Part shown: piece after piece, positions 43,172 through 55,030 of the stretch
Position numbering within the stretch: the first letter of the stretch is position 1
Layout of the letters: each line of letters starts with the position of its first letter
Origin: Ralstonia sp. RRA
Lineage (GTDB): Bacteria; Pseudomonadota; Gammaproteobacteria; Burkholderiales; Burkholderiaceae
Length of the DNA: 64,000 bases
NCBI RefSeq assembly: GCF_037023145.1
Contig: NZ_CP146091.1
Coordinates: 1,984,001-2,048,000, forward strand
Direction of reading: 5' to 3'
Position numbers and translations under genes: made by a program
Notes under the pieces: model-generated
What the model was told of the DNA's origin: nothing
The model's database searches: none
The model's input: only the letters and a program-made list of their open reading frames with translations

Positions 43172-43198
43172 TTATCGGCCACTTGACGCGCTACTTAA
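43172..43198 (-). promoter_or_regulatory. Flagellar sigma-28 (FliA) promoter of the chemoreceptor gene
   Basis: On the minus strand the -10 is exactly GCCGATAA (43179-43172). Eleven bases upstream lies TTAAGTAG (43198-43191), matching 5 of 8 positions of TAAAGTTT at the exact FliA spacing. The start would be near 43165, giving a 90-base leader. Confidence 0.72.
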
Positions 43199-43264
43199 TG
43201 CTGTTTTTAGCAACATGCACATCGCAAACGCTCAACCGCCGCAAATGTGATTTGTCCTCCGCAA

Positions 43265-43296
43265 GAAAAAGACCGCCCACGCGGTGAGCGGTCTTT
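43265..43296 (-). terminator. Intrinsic terminator of the pyrimidine-degradation operon
   Basis: Leftward: AAGACCGC ... GCGGTCTT, with an inner 6-bp GACCGC / GCGGTC stem (43293-43288 with 43276-43271), followed by TTTTTC. It lies 21 bp after the dihydropyrimidinase stop. Confidence 0.8.
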
Positions 43297-43316
43297 GCCT
43301 TGGCACGTGCAGCGCG

Positions 43317-46341
<3,025 letters not shown>

Positions 46342-46428
46342 TAAAAGACCTCCACGGGTTGTTGGCGCGCTCTGCGGCGCGCGTCAGGCTCATTTGTAGG
46401 AATCAAAGCCGGTCAGCACAAGGAAAGA

Positions 46429-47745
46429 TCACGCTGCCTTGGCCGCAGGCGCTGGCTCTGTGGCCCCTGTGTCCGGCGCACTGGCAACCGCGCGCGCCGG
46501 ATTGTTCGGATGCGTGGTCCAGTTGGCGTAGTCGCCCGCGTCCACACGCTCCATCGTGATGCACTGCTCGACCGGGCAGACATGCATGCATAAATTGCAC
46601 CCGACGCATTCGGCGTCGACCACCTCGAAGTGGCGCTTGCCGTCTTTCTCGCGCGTGATGGCCTGGTGCGAGGTGTCTTCGCAAGCGATATGGCACAGGC
46701 CGCACTGGATGCAGCGATCCTGGTCGATGCGCGCCTTGATGTCGTACTTCAGGTTCAGGTATTTCCAGTCCGTCACATTGGGCACGGCGCGGCCCCGGAT
46801 GTCGTCCAGCGTGGCGTAGCCCTTCTCGTCCATCCAGTTGGCCAAGCCGTCGGCCATGTCCTGCACGATGCGAAAACCGTAATGCATGGCCGCCGTGCAC
46901 ACCTGCACGCTACCGGCGCCCAGCACGATGAACTCCGCCGCATCGCGCCAGTTGGAAATACCGCCGATACCGGAGATCGGCAGATTGGGCGTTTGCGTAT
47001 CGCGGGCGATCTCGGCCACCATGTTCAGCGCGATCGGCTTGACGGCCGGGCCGCAGTAGCCGCCGTGGGTGCCTTTGCCGTCCACGGTTGGCATCGGCGC
47101 CATCTGATCCAGGTCCACCGCCACGATGGAGTTGATCGTGTTGATGAGCGACACGCCATCCGCCCCACCCTTGTACGCCGCCCGCGAGCCCAAACGGATG
47201 TCGGTGATATTGGGTGTGAGCTTCACCAGGCACGGCAGCTTGGTCGCTTCCTTCACCCAGCGGGTCACCATCTCCACATACTCCGGCACCTGCCCGACCG
47301 CCGCGCCCATGCCGCGCTCGCTCATGCCGTGCGGGCAGCCGAAATTGAGTTCGACCGCATCGGCACCGGTGTCTTCCACCATCGGCAGGATCCATTTCCA
47401 GTCGTGCTCGTTGCACGGCACCATCAGCGAGACGATCAGCGCGCGATCCGGCCAGTCGCGCTTGACTTGCGCAATCTCGCGCAGGTTCACGTCCAGCGGA
47501 CGATCGGTGATCAGCTCGATGTTGTTCAGCCCCGCGATGCGCTGGCCGTTCCATTGCACCGCGCCATAGCGCGAACTGACGTTGACCACATGCGGGTCGA
47601 GCCCCAGCGTCTTCCACACCACGCCGCCCCAGCCCGCTTCAAACGCGCGGTTGACGTTGTAGGCCTTGTCGGTGGGCGGCGCGGAAGCCAGCCAGAAGGG
47701 GTTCGGCGATTTGATGCCAGCAATCGTGCAGCGCAAGTCAGCCAT
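46429..47745 (-). CDS. preA: NAD-dependent dihydropyrimidine dehydrogenase subunit PreA
   Basis: A 438-residue FMN- and Fe-S-containing subunit that reduces uracil and thymine. The dihydroorotate-dehydrogenase-like barrel has NPFWLASAPPTDKAYNVNRAFEAGWGGVVWKT, ELNFGCPHGMSERGMGAAVG (with the active-site Cys of NFGCPHG), VKLTPNITDIR, and GIGGISNWRDAAEFIVLGA. The C-terminus carries two [4Fe-4S] motifs, CIQCGLCHIAC and CVGCNLCMHVC. A short Ala-rich tail follows. It lies 36 bp after preT. Confidence 0.95.
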   Translation of the reverse strand: MADLRCTIAGIKSPNPFWLASAPPTDKAYNVNRAFEAGWGGVVWKTLGLDPHVVNVSSRYGAVQWNGQRIAGLNNIELITDRPLDVNLREIAQVKRDWPDRALIVSLMVPCNEHDWKWILPMVEDTGADAVELNFGCPHGMSERGMGAAVGQVPEYVEMVTRWVKEATKLPCLVKLTPNITDIRLGSRAAYKGGADGVSLINTINSIVAVDLDQMAPMPTVDGKGTHGGYCGPAVKPIALNMVAEIARDTQTPNLPISGIGGISNWRDAAEFIVLGAGSVQVCTAAMHYGFRIVQDMADGLANWMDEKGYATLDDIRGRAVPNVTDWKYLNLKYDIKARIDQDRCIQCGLCHIACEDTSHQAITREKDGKRHFEVVDAECVGCNLCMHVCPVEQCITMERVDAGDYANWTTHPNNPARAVASAPDTGATEPAPAAKAA

Positions 47746-47781
47746 GTTCGGCTCCGTGGAAAGTGGTATTCGGGATGCGGC

Positions 47782-49125
47782 TCAGGCCGCCTTGGCGGTG
47801 AGGCTTGCCAGATAAGCGTCGATGGAGGCGGCGGCGACCTTGCCGTCCTGCACGGCCTGCACCGTCAGGTCGATACCGCCCGTGGCCGCGCAATCGCCGC
47901 CGGCCCACACGTCAGGCAACGTGGTGCGCCCGCCCGCGTCCACGGCGATGCGGCTGGCGTCAACGGTCAGCAGTTCGCCATCCACGCCGATCGGCACCAG
48001 CGTCTGGCCGATGGCCTTGAGCACCATGTCGGCATCGACCGTAAAGCGTTCGCCTGCTTCACCCGAGCGCTCGAACTCCACGCCGATCACCTGCCCGCCC
48101 TGCCCAATCAACCGCACCGGCTTGGCATGCGTAATGAGGGTGACGCCGTTCTTCTGCGCAAATTCGCGCTCAGCCCAGGTGGCACTCATCGATTCGACAC
48201 CGCGCCGGTAGACCATCGTCACCGTGGTCGCACCGAGCTTGCGGCTTTGCACCGCCGCATCCACTGCGGTGTTGCCACCGCCGATGACCACCACGCGCCG
48301 GCCGACCGGCACAGTTTCAAGCGACGCGGCTTGGCGCACCTGCTCAATGAAATCGACGGCGTTCATCACTCCCGAGAGGTCTTCACCTTCCAGCGCCAAC
48401 GCACGCACGCCACCCAGTCCGATCGCCAAGAACACCGCGTCATGCTGCTTGCGCAACGCATCCAGCGACATGTCGCCGCCCAGTACCACGCCGGTCTTCA
48501 GTTCAATGCCGCCCACCGACAGCAGCCACGCCACCTCGCGCTGCGCAAAATCGTCGACGGTCTTGTAGGCGGCGATGCCGTACTCGTTCAGGCCACCCGG
48601 CTTGGCATGCGCGTCGAACAGCGTGACGCTGTGCCCGGCCAGCGCCAGCCGGTGCGCACACGCAAGGCCCGCTGGCCCAGCACCAACCACCGCCACATGA
48701 CGGCCGGTTTCTGGCGCCCGCTTGAAGAGCACCGTACCCTTGGCCATCGCCCAATCGGTGGCATGACGCTGCAGCGCGCCAATCGCCACGGGCTGCGCAT
48801 CCTGATCGTTGCGCACGCATGCGCCCTCGCACAGGATCTCGGTGGGGCACACCCGCGCGCACATGCCGCCGAGCGGGTTAGCGGAGAGGATGTCTACCGC
48901 CGCGCCCTTCAGGTTGCCGTTACCGATCTTGCGGATGAAGCTGGGAATGTCGATCTGCGTCGGACACGCTTGCACGCACGGTGCGTCGTAGCAGTAGTGA
49001 CAGCGGCTGGCCGCAGCCGCCGCGGCGGTTGGGTCGAGCAACGGCGCAATGTCGGCAAACTCGCACGACAACTGCTCCGGCGACAAGCGGTGCGCGGCAA
49101 TATCGCCCGTTTCCTTGATAGCCAT
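47782..49125 (-). CDS. preT: NAD-dependent dihydropyrimidine dehydrogenase subunit PreT
   Basis: A 447-residue flavoprotein that feeds NADH electrons to PreA. The N-terminal Fe-S region has CHYCYDAPCVQACPTQID and GGMCARVCPTEILCEGACV. FAD binding is in VVGAGPAGLACAHRLALAGHSVTLFD, and NAD(P)H binding in VVIGGGNTAVDAAVQSRKLG. A C-terminal GGDCAATGGIDLTVQAVQDGK closes the FAD site. The layout matches the N-terminal half of eukaryotic dihydropyrimidine dehydrogenase. It follows the amidohydrolase gene by 106 bp. Confidence 0.95.
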   Translation of the reverse strand: MAIKETGDIAAHRLSPEQLSCEFADIAPLLDPTAAAAAASRCHYCYDAPCVQACPTQIDIPSFIRKIGNGNLKGAAVDILSANPLGGMCARVCPTEILCEGACVRNDQDAQPVAIGALQRHATDWAMAKGTVLFKRAPETGRHVAVVGAGPAGLACAHRLALAGHSVTLFDAHAKPGGLNEYGIAAYKTVDDFAQREVAWLLSVGGIELKTGVVLGGDMSLDALRKQHDAVFLAIGLGGVRALALEGEDLSGVMNAVDFIEQVRQAASLETVPVGRRVVVIGGGNTAVDAAVQSRKLGATTVTMVYRRGVESMSATWAEREFAQKNGVTLITHAKPVRLIGQGGQVIGVEFERSGEAGERFTVDADMVLKAIGQTLVPIGVDGELLTVDASRIAVDAGGRTTLPDVWAGGDCAATGGIDLTVQAVQDGKVAAASIDAYLASLTAKAA

Positions 49126-49231
49126 GGTGGCTCCTTCTTCCGTGTGAGGACACAGCCGTGCCCGCCGGCCTCACACAGGCGAGGTCGGGACAGCTTTCGT
49201 TTTGGGTGATGCGACGGCGACTACGGTTGCG

Positions 49232-50512
49232 CTATGAAGCGGGCTCGGATGCACGCGAGAGCATCGCGTGCAGCAGGACATTCGCGCCGGCCTCGATCCA
49301 CTCGGGCGTGGCGTCTTCGATCTCGTTGTGGCTGATGCCGTCCACACACGGCACGAACACCATCGACGTGGGCGCCACTTGCGCCAGATAGCACGCGTCG
49401 TGGCCCGCGCCGGACACCATGTCGCGGTGCGAATAGCCAAAGCGCTCTGCCGCAGCACGCACGGAGGTCACGCACGCGGCATCGAACTTGACGGGCTCGT
49501 AGTAGAAGATCTGTTCGAGCTGCGTTTCCAGCCCGATACCCTCGGCGATCTTGGCAACGCCCTCGCGCAGCGCGGCGTCCATCTTCGCGAGCACCGCATC
49601 CTCCGGATGCCGGAAATCGACCGTGAAGAACACGCGCCCCGGAATCACGTTGCGCGAGTTCGGGTGCACTTGCATCATGCCGACCGTCGCGCAGGCAAAT
49701 GGCGCGTGGTCCAGCCCGATGCGGTTGACCAGATCCACCACGCGCGCGGCGCCCAGCAGCGCATCACGGCGGCGCGGCATGGGCGTCGGGCCAGCGTGGG
49801 CCTCCTGGCCCGTCAGCGTGATCTCGTACCAGCGCTGGCCTTGCGCGTCTGTCACCACGCCGATGGTTTTCTGCTCGGCCTCCAGAATCGGTCCCTGCTC
49901 GATATGCAGCTCGAACGCGGCGTGCAGCTTACGGCCGCCGCACGGCACGTCGCCGGCATAGCCGATCCGCTTGAGTTCTTCGCCGATGGTCTTGCCGTCC
50001 ACGTCCTTGCGGGAGAGGCCGTATTCCAGCGTGAAGACACCCGCAAACACGCCCGAGGCCACCATCGCCGGCGCAAAGCGCGAGCCTTCTTCGTTGGTCC
50101 AGATCACGACTTCGATCGGGTGTTTGGTGTCGATGCCGTGGTCGTTCAGGCTGCGGATCACCTCCAGCCCGCCGAGCACGCCATAGATGCCATCAAAGCG
50201 GCCGCCGGTCGGCTGTGAGTCCGCATGCGAACCGGTCATCACGGGCAGCGCATCCGGATTGCGCCCAGCGCGTCGCATGAACACGTTGCCCATCTGATCG
50301 ATAGTCACCGTGCAGCCGGCCTCCTTGGCCCAGCCGACGATGAGATCGCGCCCCTGCTTATCGAGATCGGTCAGCGCAAGCCGGCAGACGCCGCCCTTGG
50401 GCGTCGCGCCGATCTTCGCCACCGTCATCAGGCTGTCCCACAATCGCTTGCCGTTGACCTGGATCGACGTATCGAGCCGGGCCGTTTCCAACGCTTCGGG
50501 TGCTGCACTCAT
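49232..50512 (-). CDS. Zn-dependent amidohydrolase, probable beta-ureidopropionase (PydC/HyuC type)
   Basis: A 426-residue M20-family hydrolase that should convert N-carbamoyl-beta-alanine to beta-alanine, ammonia and CO2. Metal-site motifs are MTGSHADSQPTGGRFDGIYGVLGGLE (His and Asp) and WTNEEGSRFAPAMVASGVFAG (Glu pair), with the lid-domain QGPILEAEQKTIGVVTDAQGQRWYEITLTGQEAHAG and the C-terminal SGAGHDACYLA His. Such enzymes also take N-carbamoyl-L-amino acids, but linkage with preT, preA and dihydropyrimidinase favours pyrimidine breakdown. The start at 50512 (MSAAPEAL) is chosen over a 30-codon extension. First gene of the operon. Confidence 0.9.
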   Translation of the reverse strand: MSAAPEALETARLDTSIQVNGKRLWDSLMTVAKIGATPKGGVCRLALTDLDKQGRDLIVGWAKEAGCTVTIDQMGNVFMRRAGRNPDALPVMTGSHADSQPTGGRFDGIYGVLGGLEVIRSLNDHGIDTKHPIEVVIWTNEEGSRFAPAMVASGVFAGVFTLEYGLSRKDVDGKTIGEELKRIGYAGDVPCGGRKLHAAFELHIEQGPILEAEQKTIGVVTDAQGQRWYEITLTGQEAHAGPTPMPRRRDALLGAARVVDLVNRIGLDHAPFACATVGMMQVHPNSRNVIPGRVFFTVDFRHPEDAVLAKMDAALREGVAKIAEGIGLETQLEQIFYYEPVKFDAACVTSVRAAAERFGYSHRDMVSGAGHDACYLAQVAPTSMVFVPCVDGISHNEIEDATPEWIEAGANVLLHAMLSRASEPAS

Positions 50513-50668
50513 TGCGTGTCGCTCCTTTGGGGTCCGCCATACCGACCCGCCAACCACACCCAAGCGGTGCAGCGGCGGCCGTGTTTTGGGGCATCTCCGC
50601 ACGCGGGCGGTGCATGCGGTTGCGGTCGTATTGGACAGCGTTTTCGGGGCATCGCCCGCCAGCGCAAT

Positions 50669-50686
50669 CCTGTCCGAATGGACAGG
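50669..50686. promoter_or_regulatory. Candidate operator palindrome in the pyrimidine-operon leader
   Basis: CCTGTCC-GAAT-GGACAGG is a perfect 7-bp inverted repeat. It lies about 42-59 bp downstream of the predicted sigma-54 start and 157 bp before the amidohydrolase ATG. The divergent TetR gene is the obvious candidate binder. It does not resemble the E. coli RutR site TTGACCA-N2-TGGTCAA. Confidence 0.55.
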
Positions 50687-50738
50687 TTGTAGACGAGGAA
50701 TCCCGCCAAATCAATGTCTTTCGCAGACAGGCTTTTAA

Positions 50739-50754
50739 AGCGAGAAGCGTGCCA
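50739..50754 (-). promoter_or_regulatory. Sigma-54-type promoter of the pyrimidine-degradation operon
   Basis: On the minus strand TGGCACGCTTCTCGCT matches TGGCACR-N4-TTGCW at 11 of 12 defined positions; the only deviation is TCGC for TTGC, with the -12 GC intact. Transcription would start near 50728, giving a leader of about 215 bases. I could not find a GCAC-N7-GTGC box upstream within the 120 bp before the TetR ATG. Confidence 0.6.
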
Positions 50755-50872
50755 TTGCGGCGCAGCATGAGACGCGCGACCTCGTTGTCGAGAGATGTCG
50801 TGCTGCCATCGCAACGACTAGAATGAGGCGCAGCGCGGCATCCCCTGCGCACACACGCCGCTCGAGACCACC

Positions 50873-51571
50873 ATGCGAGACGACCCAGCCGCAGCCGCAC
50901 CCCCAGAGAACACCGAAACCGCAGCGCCAATGCGGCGGCGCAAGGCGCATATCCGCGCCTCGAACGAAGCGCATCTGCTGGCCTGCGCCGAAGCGGTGTT
51001 TGCCGAACGCGGGCTCGAAGGCGCGAGCACCGCCATGATTGCCGAGCGCGCCGGCCTGCCCAAGGCGAATCTGCACTACTACTTTCCGACCAAGCTGGCG
51101 CTGTACAAGCGGGTGCTCGAAGACTTGTTTGAGGACTGGCACCGCGCGGCCAACTCGTTTGAAGATAGCGACGATCCAGCTGAGGCCATCAGCGGTTATG
51201 TTCGCGCGAAGATGGAGTTGTCACGCCGCCGCCCGCTGGGCTCCAAGGTCTGGGCCAACGAGATCATCCACGGCGCGGAGCATATGCAGGACATCCTCGC
51301 GCAGCGCGTCAAACCGTGGTTCGACACGCGCGTGCAGGTCATCGACACGTGGATCGCCCGCGGACTGCTCGCGCCCGTCGACGCGCAAACGCTGATGTAC
51401 CTGATCTGGTCGACCACCCAGCACTACGCCGATTTCGAAGCGCAGATCCGCGCGCTCTCAGGCAAGCGCGCACTCACGCAAAAGGCCTTTGCCGAGCGTA
51501 CCGAGGAAGTCGTGCAACTGGTACTGCGCGCATGTGGTGTCGTATCACCCGACACGCGTCAGCACGACTAG
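50873..51571 (+). CDS. TetR family regulator, RutR-like
   Basis: A 232-residue repressor/activator. The helix-turn-helix is at about 30-75 (ACAEAVFAERGLEGASTAMIAERAGLPKANLHYYFPTKLALY). The C-terminal domain resembles E. coli RutR, the uracil-sensing regulator, especially VRAKMELSRRRPLGSKVWANEIIHGA and LIWSTTQHYADFEAQI, which parallels MIWASTQHYADFATQV in RutR. It is divergent from the pyrimidine-degradation operon, which supports uracil or a breakdown product as effector. An alternative ATG at 50930 would drop 19 residues. No clear Shine-Dalgarno sequence supports either; a TAGAAT -10 lies at 50819-50824. Confidence 0.85.
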   Translation: MRDDPAAAAPPENTETAAPMRRRKAHIRASNEAHLLACAEAVFAERGLEGASTAMIAERAGLPKANLHYYFPTKLALYKRVLEDLFEDWHRAANSFEDSDDPAEAISGYVRAKMELSRRRPLGSKVWANEIIHGAEHMQDILAQRVKPWFDTRVQVIDTWIARGLLAPVDAQTLMYLIWSTTQHYADFEAQIRALSGKRALTQKAFAERTEEVVQLVLRACGVVSPDTRQHD

Positions 51572-51595
51572 GGCAATACAAGGCACCAAAGCAAA

Positions 51596-51625
51596 CATGC
51601 CGTTCAGCGTGAACTGAACGGCATG
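51596..51625. other. Hairpin between convergent TetR and rpiA genes, second copy of the GCCGTTCAG stem
   Basis: CATGCCGTTCAG / CTGAACGGCATG, a perfect 12-bp stem with a 6-base loop. The central 24 bases differ from the terminator at 41477-41500 at only two loop positions. Unlike that copy it has no A/T-runs, so it is probably a weak or factor-dependent stop. Confidence 0.6.
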
Positions 51626-51662
51626 TGGTCTTGTGGCCTGGTGCCCGGCGGCAGTGCAGCGG

Positions 51663-52349
51663 TCAGAAATCGCGCCGCTGAACGCCCGCTTCCGTGCCCA
51701 GCAGCAGCACATTGGCGCCGCGCTTGGCAAACAGGCCGACCGTCACCACACCCGGAATGTCGTTGACCACCGATTCCAGCCCCTTCGGATCGGCGATACG
51801 CAACCCCACCACGTCGAGGATCACATTGCCGTTGTCGGTCTTGTAGATCTGGCCTTCCTTGGTCATGCGCAGACGGGGCTGACCGCCGAGCGCGGCGAGT
51901 TGGCGCGCCACGGCGGCACGTGCCATCGGCACCACTTCCACCGGCAGGGGGAACACGCCCATCGTCTCAACCAGCTTGCTGCCATCGGCGATGCAGACGA
52001 ACGTCTTGGCGACCGAAGCGACGATCTTCTCGCGCGTAAGCGCGCCGCCACCGCCCTTGATCATGGCGCCCGAAGCGTCGATCTCGTCAGCGCCATCCAC
52101 GTACACGGGAATGGCATCGACCTCGTTCAGATCCAACACGGTAAAGCCGTGGCCCTGCAGGCGACGCGTCGATGCCTCCGAGCTGGACACCGCGCCGGCA
52201 AAGCGAGCCCTGTGTGGCGCCATCGCGTCGATGAACAGGTTGGCCGTCGAACCGGTGCCGACACCCAAGACCGCGCCCTCGGGCACGTTGGCCAATACGT
52301 AATCTGCGGCGGCCTGCGCCACCAGTGCCTTCAGTTCATCCTGCGTCAT
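51663..52349 (-). CDS. rpiA: Ribose-5-phosphate isomerase A
   Basis: A 228-residue enzyme interconverting ribose-5-phosphate and ribulose-5-phosphate. Motifs are [14 protein letters not shown] (phosphate binding), [28 protein letters not shown] (catalytic Asp, Glu and Lys) and [11 protein letters not shown]. The start at 52349 ([18 protein letters not shown]) is preferred to a 19-codon extension. It is divergent from the transaldolase gene, so two non-oxidative pentose-phosphate enzymes share one 159-bp intergenic region. Confidence 0.96.
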   Translation of the reverse strand: MTQDELKALVAQAAADYVLANVPEGAVLGVGTGSTANLFIDAMAPHRARFAGAVSSSEASTRRLQGHGFTVLDLNEVDAIPVYVDGADEIDASGAMIKGGGGALTREKIVASVAKTFVCIADGSKLVETMGVFPLPVEVVPMARAAVARQLAALGGQPRLRMTKEGQIYKTDNGNVILDVVGLRIADPKGLESVVNDIPGVVTVGLFAKRGANVLLLGTEAGVQRRDF

Positions 52350-52508
52350 CGCAAACACCCCAAGAAACCGGTCGGAATCGGAAAACCCGGTAGTGTACCG
52401 GATCAATACGATGGCTCTCGGCTGGCTGGCGGAGCCAAACCTGCGGAGTACAATCGATTCATCCTCTCACCTCCGGTGCAACGCCGGAACGCACTACGGA
52501 CTCGCTTC

Positions 52509-53468
52509 ATGACTCAACTCGATCAACTCAAGCAGTTCACCACCGTTGTCGCCGACACGGGCGACTTTCAGGCCATGCGCGCCTATGCGCCGCACGATGC
52601 CACGACCAACCCGTCGCTGATCCTGAAGGCCGTGCAGAAGGCCGAATACCGCCCGCTGCTGGAGCAGGCCGTGCGCGACGCACGCAGCGACAGCGTGGAA
52701 GACATCATCGACGCGGTGCTGGTGGCATTCGGCTGCGAGATCCTGTCGATCATCCCGGGCCGCGTGTCGACCGAAGTCGATGCGCGTTTGTCGTTCGACA
52801 CCGAGGCGACGGTCGCCAAGGCCAAGCATCTGATTGCGCTGTATGAAGCGCGCGGCGTGGCACGCGAGCGTGTGCTGATCAAGATTGCCTCGACATGGGA
52901 AGGCATTCGCGCGGCGGACCAGCTTCGCGCCGAAGGTATCCGCTGCAACATGACGCTGCTGTTCTCGCTGGCGCAGGCTGTGGCGTGCGCCGAAGCGGGC
53001 GTGCAGCTCATCTCGCCCTTCGTCGGCCGCATCTACGACTGGTACAAGAAAGACGCCGGCGCCAATTGGGACCCAGTCGCCCAAGGCGGCGCGAACGACC
53101 CCGGTGTGCAGTCCGTCCTGCGCATCTACAACTACTACAAGAAGTTCGACTACGCGACCGAGGTGATGGGCGCGAGCTTCCGCAACGTTTCGCAGATCGT
53201 CGAACTGGCTGGCTGCGACCTGCTCACCATCAGCCCGGACCTACTCGCCCAGTTGCAGCAGTCCGACGCGCCGGTGGAGCGCAAACTCTCGCCGGACAAC
53301 GCGCATGCCGCCAACATCGTCCGCCTGCCCGCTGATGAGAAATCGTTCCGCTGGCACATGAACGCCGATGCCATGGCCACCGAAAAGCTGGCCGAAGGCA
53401 TCCGCCTGTTTGCGGCGGACGCGATCAAGTTGGAAGCGTTGATTGAGCCGCTGCGCGCGGCCGCGTAA
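52509..53468 (+). CDS. tal: Transaldolase
   Basis: A 319-residue class I transaldolase (TalB type) transferring dihydroxyacetone units from sedoheptulose-7-phosphate. It has the N-terminal signature [12 protein letters not shown], the Schiff-base Lys125 in [15 protein letters not shown], and [12 protein letters not shown] and [10 protein letters not shown] in the C-terminal part. The start is the ATG at 52509 ([20 protein letters not shown]). The open frame extends far upstream but is non-coding there. A -10-like TACAAT lies at 52449-52454. Confidence 0.96.
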   Translation: MTQLDQLKQFTTVVADTGDFQAMRAYAPHDATTNPSLILKAVQKAEYRPLLEQAVRDARSDSVEDIIDAVLVAFGCEILSIIPGRVSTEVDARLSFDTEATVAKAKHLIALYEARGVARERVLIKIASTWEGIRAADQLRAEGIRCNMTLLFSLAQAVACAEAGVQLISPFVGRIYDWYKKDAGANWDPVAQGGANDPGVQSVLRIYNYYKKFDYATEVMGASFRNVSQIVELAGCDLLTISPDLLAQLQQSDAPVERKLSPDNAHAANIVRLPADEKSFRWHMNADAMATEKLAEGIRLFAADAIKLEALIEPLRAAA

Positions 53469-53479
53469 GCAGGAAGCAG

Positions 53480-54229
53480 TTACCCCAGCATGGCGGGCAA
53501 GCATTCGCCCGCCGGCTGGTGGATCACCAAGTCAGCCGTCGCATCGAGCGCGCTTGGCTGCGGATTGACCACGATGACCTTGGCTCCGCCGTCTTTTGCG
53601 CGCCCGGGCAGACTGGCCGCCGGATACACAAGGCCGGACGTCCCCACCACCAAGCACACATCGCACGTGCTAGCCGCCTCTTCCGCGCGATAGGTGGCGA
53701 CCAGCGGCAGTTGCTCGCCAAACCACACCACGCCCGGGCGCAGCATTGCACCGCATGTTGCGCAACGCGGCGGCCGTCCCGGCTCCGCTGTAGCGACATC
53801 GCATTTACCGCAGCCGCCCAGCCATTTGTTGGCGAACAGATTGCCGTGCAACTCGATCACGCCTTCGCTGCCGGCACGCTGGTGCAGGCCATCGACGTTC
53901 TGCGTGACGAGAGTCACCGTCTTGCGCTTGGCCAAGGCGGCAATCGCCAGGTGGGCGGGATTCGGCTGGGCCTGCAGCACACGTTCGCGGCGCTCCTGGT
54001 ACCAGTCCCACACCATGCGCGGATGCTTGCGGTAGGCGGCCTCGGTGGCCATGTCTTCGGGCTTGAACTTCTCCCATAAGCCCGTGAGCGCATCACGGAA
54101 CGTGGCCACGCCGGATTCCGCCGACACGCCCGCGCCGGTCAGGACCATGATGCGATCTGCAGACTCGATCCAGGCACGCGCCTGCGTCAACGCAGCCGCG
54201 TCAGGCGCAGCCGTCGGTTCAACAGACAT
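53480..54229 (-). CDS. cobB: NAD-dependent protein deacylase, Sir2 family
   Basis: A 249-residue sirtuin. The NAD-binding segment is VLTGAGVSAESGVATFRD, the catalytic stretch TQNVDGLHQRAGSEGVIELHGN contains the base His in LHG, and zinc is held by CGKC and CATC. VVWFGEQLP and VGTSGLVYPAASLP complete the Rossmann fold. It removes acetyl or other acyl groups from lysines. The start at 54229 overlaps the rlmB stop by one base (TGATG), so translation is coupled. Confidence 0.93.
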   Translation of the reverse strand: MSVEPTAAPDAAALTQARAWIESADRIMVLTGAGVSAESGVATFRDALTGLWEKFKPEDMATEAAYRKHPRMVWDWYQERRERVLQAQPNPAHLAIAALAKRKTVTLVTQNVDGLHQRAGSEGVIELHGNLFANKWLGGCGKCDVATAEPGRPPRCATCGAMLRPGVVWFGEQLPLVATYRAEEAASTCDVCLVVGTSGLVYPAASLPGRAKDGGAKVIVVNPQPSALDATADLVIHQPAGECLPAMLG

Positions 54230-54981
54230 CACTTCTTGGCCGGTGCGGCTGCGCGTTGACGCACCGCCTCGAACAGGCAAACGCCGCTGGCCACCGACAC
54301 GTTCAGGCTCTCCACGCTACCTGCCATGGGGATGCTGACCAGCGCATCACATGTCTCTCGCGTGAGGCGGCGCATGCCCTCGCCTTCAGCGCCCATCACG
54401 ATGGCGATCGGGCCCTTGAAGTCGGCTTGGTAGAGATCCTGCTCAGCTTCATCCGCCGTGCCGATCACCCACACACCGCGCTCCTGCAACTCGCGCAGCG
54501 TGCGCGCCAAGTTGGTCACGGTGATGTACGGAACGGTTTCGGCAGCGCCGCTGGCGACCTTGGCAACCGTCGTGTTGATGCCAACGCTGCGATCCTTCGG
54601 CGCAATCACAGCATGCGCGCCCGCCGCATCAGCCACGCGCAGGCAAGCGCCCAGGTTGTGCGGATCGGTCACGCCGTCGAGCACCAGCAACAGCGGCGTG
54701 CCCTCAATACCGTCGAGCAGTTCGTCGAGATTGAGCGCCAGCGACAGCGACTCTGCCTTGGCAACCACACCTTGGTGGCGGTCGGTGCCGGCAATGCCGC
54801 GCAGGCGATCAGTGTCAGCGGGGATCAGGCGCACGCCCGCTGCTTCCGCCGCTTTCAGGAAATCCTGCATGCGACGGTCGCGGCGGTTGGCCTCGAAATA
54901 GATTTCTTCGATCGACTTTGCGCCGTGGCGCAGTCGGGCGGTAACGGCATGGAAGCCGATGAGGAGCTTGGATTTAGACAT
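54229..54981 (-). CDS. rlmB: 23S rRNA (guanosine-2251-2'-O)-methyltransferase RlmB
   Basis: A 250-residue SpoU-family methyltransferase. The N-terminal RNA-binding domain ([25 protein letters not shown]) is followed by the trefoil-knot catalytic motifs [28 protein letters not shown] (motif 1, with catalytic Arg), [28 protein letters not shown] (motif 2) and [23 protein letters not shown] (motif 3). It lies about 50 bp downstream of rnr, the same pairing as in E. coli. Confidence 0.95.
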   Translation of the reverse strand: MSKSKLLIGFHAVTARLRHGAKSIEEIYFEANRRDRRMQDFLKAAEAAGVRLIPADTDRLRGIAGTDRHQGVVAKAESLSLALNLDELLDGIEGTPLLLVLDGVTDPHNLGACLRVADAAGAHAVIAPKDRSVGINTTVAKVASGAAETVPYITVTNLARTLRELQERGVWVIGTADEAEQDLYQADFKGPIAIVMGAEGEGMRRLTRETCDALVSIPMAGSVESLNVSVASGVCLFEAVRQRAAAPAKK

Positions 54982-55030
54982 GGCGCGATTGTACCCGTCT
55001 GCCCTCGCTCCTCAGCGGTTTTCCAGGGGG

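Noticed and set aside
46630..49209. An 859-codon plus-strand open frame spanning preA and preT
   Set aside because: It crosses two well-supported minus-strand genes and their intergenic gap. The composition is that of an antisense shadow, with no recognisable domain.
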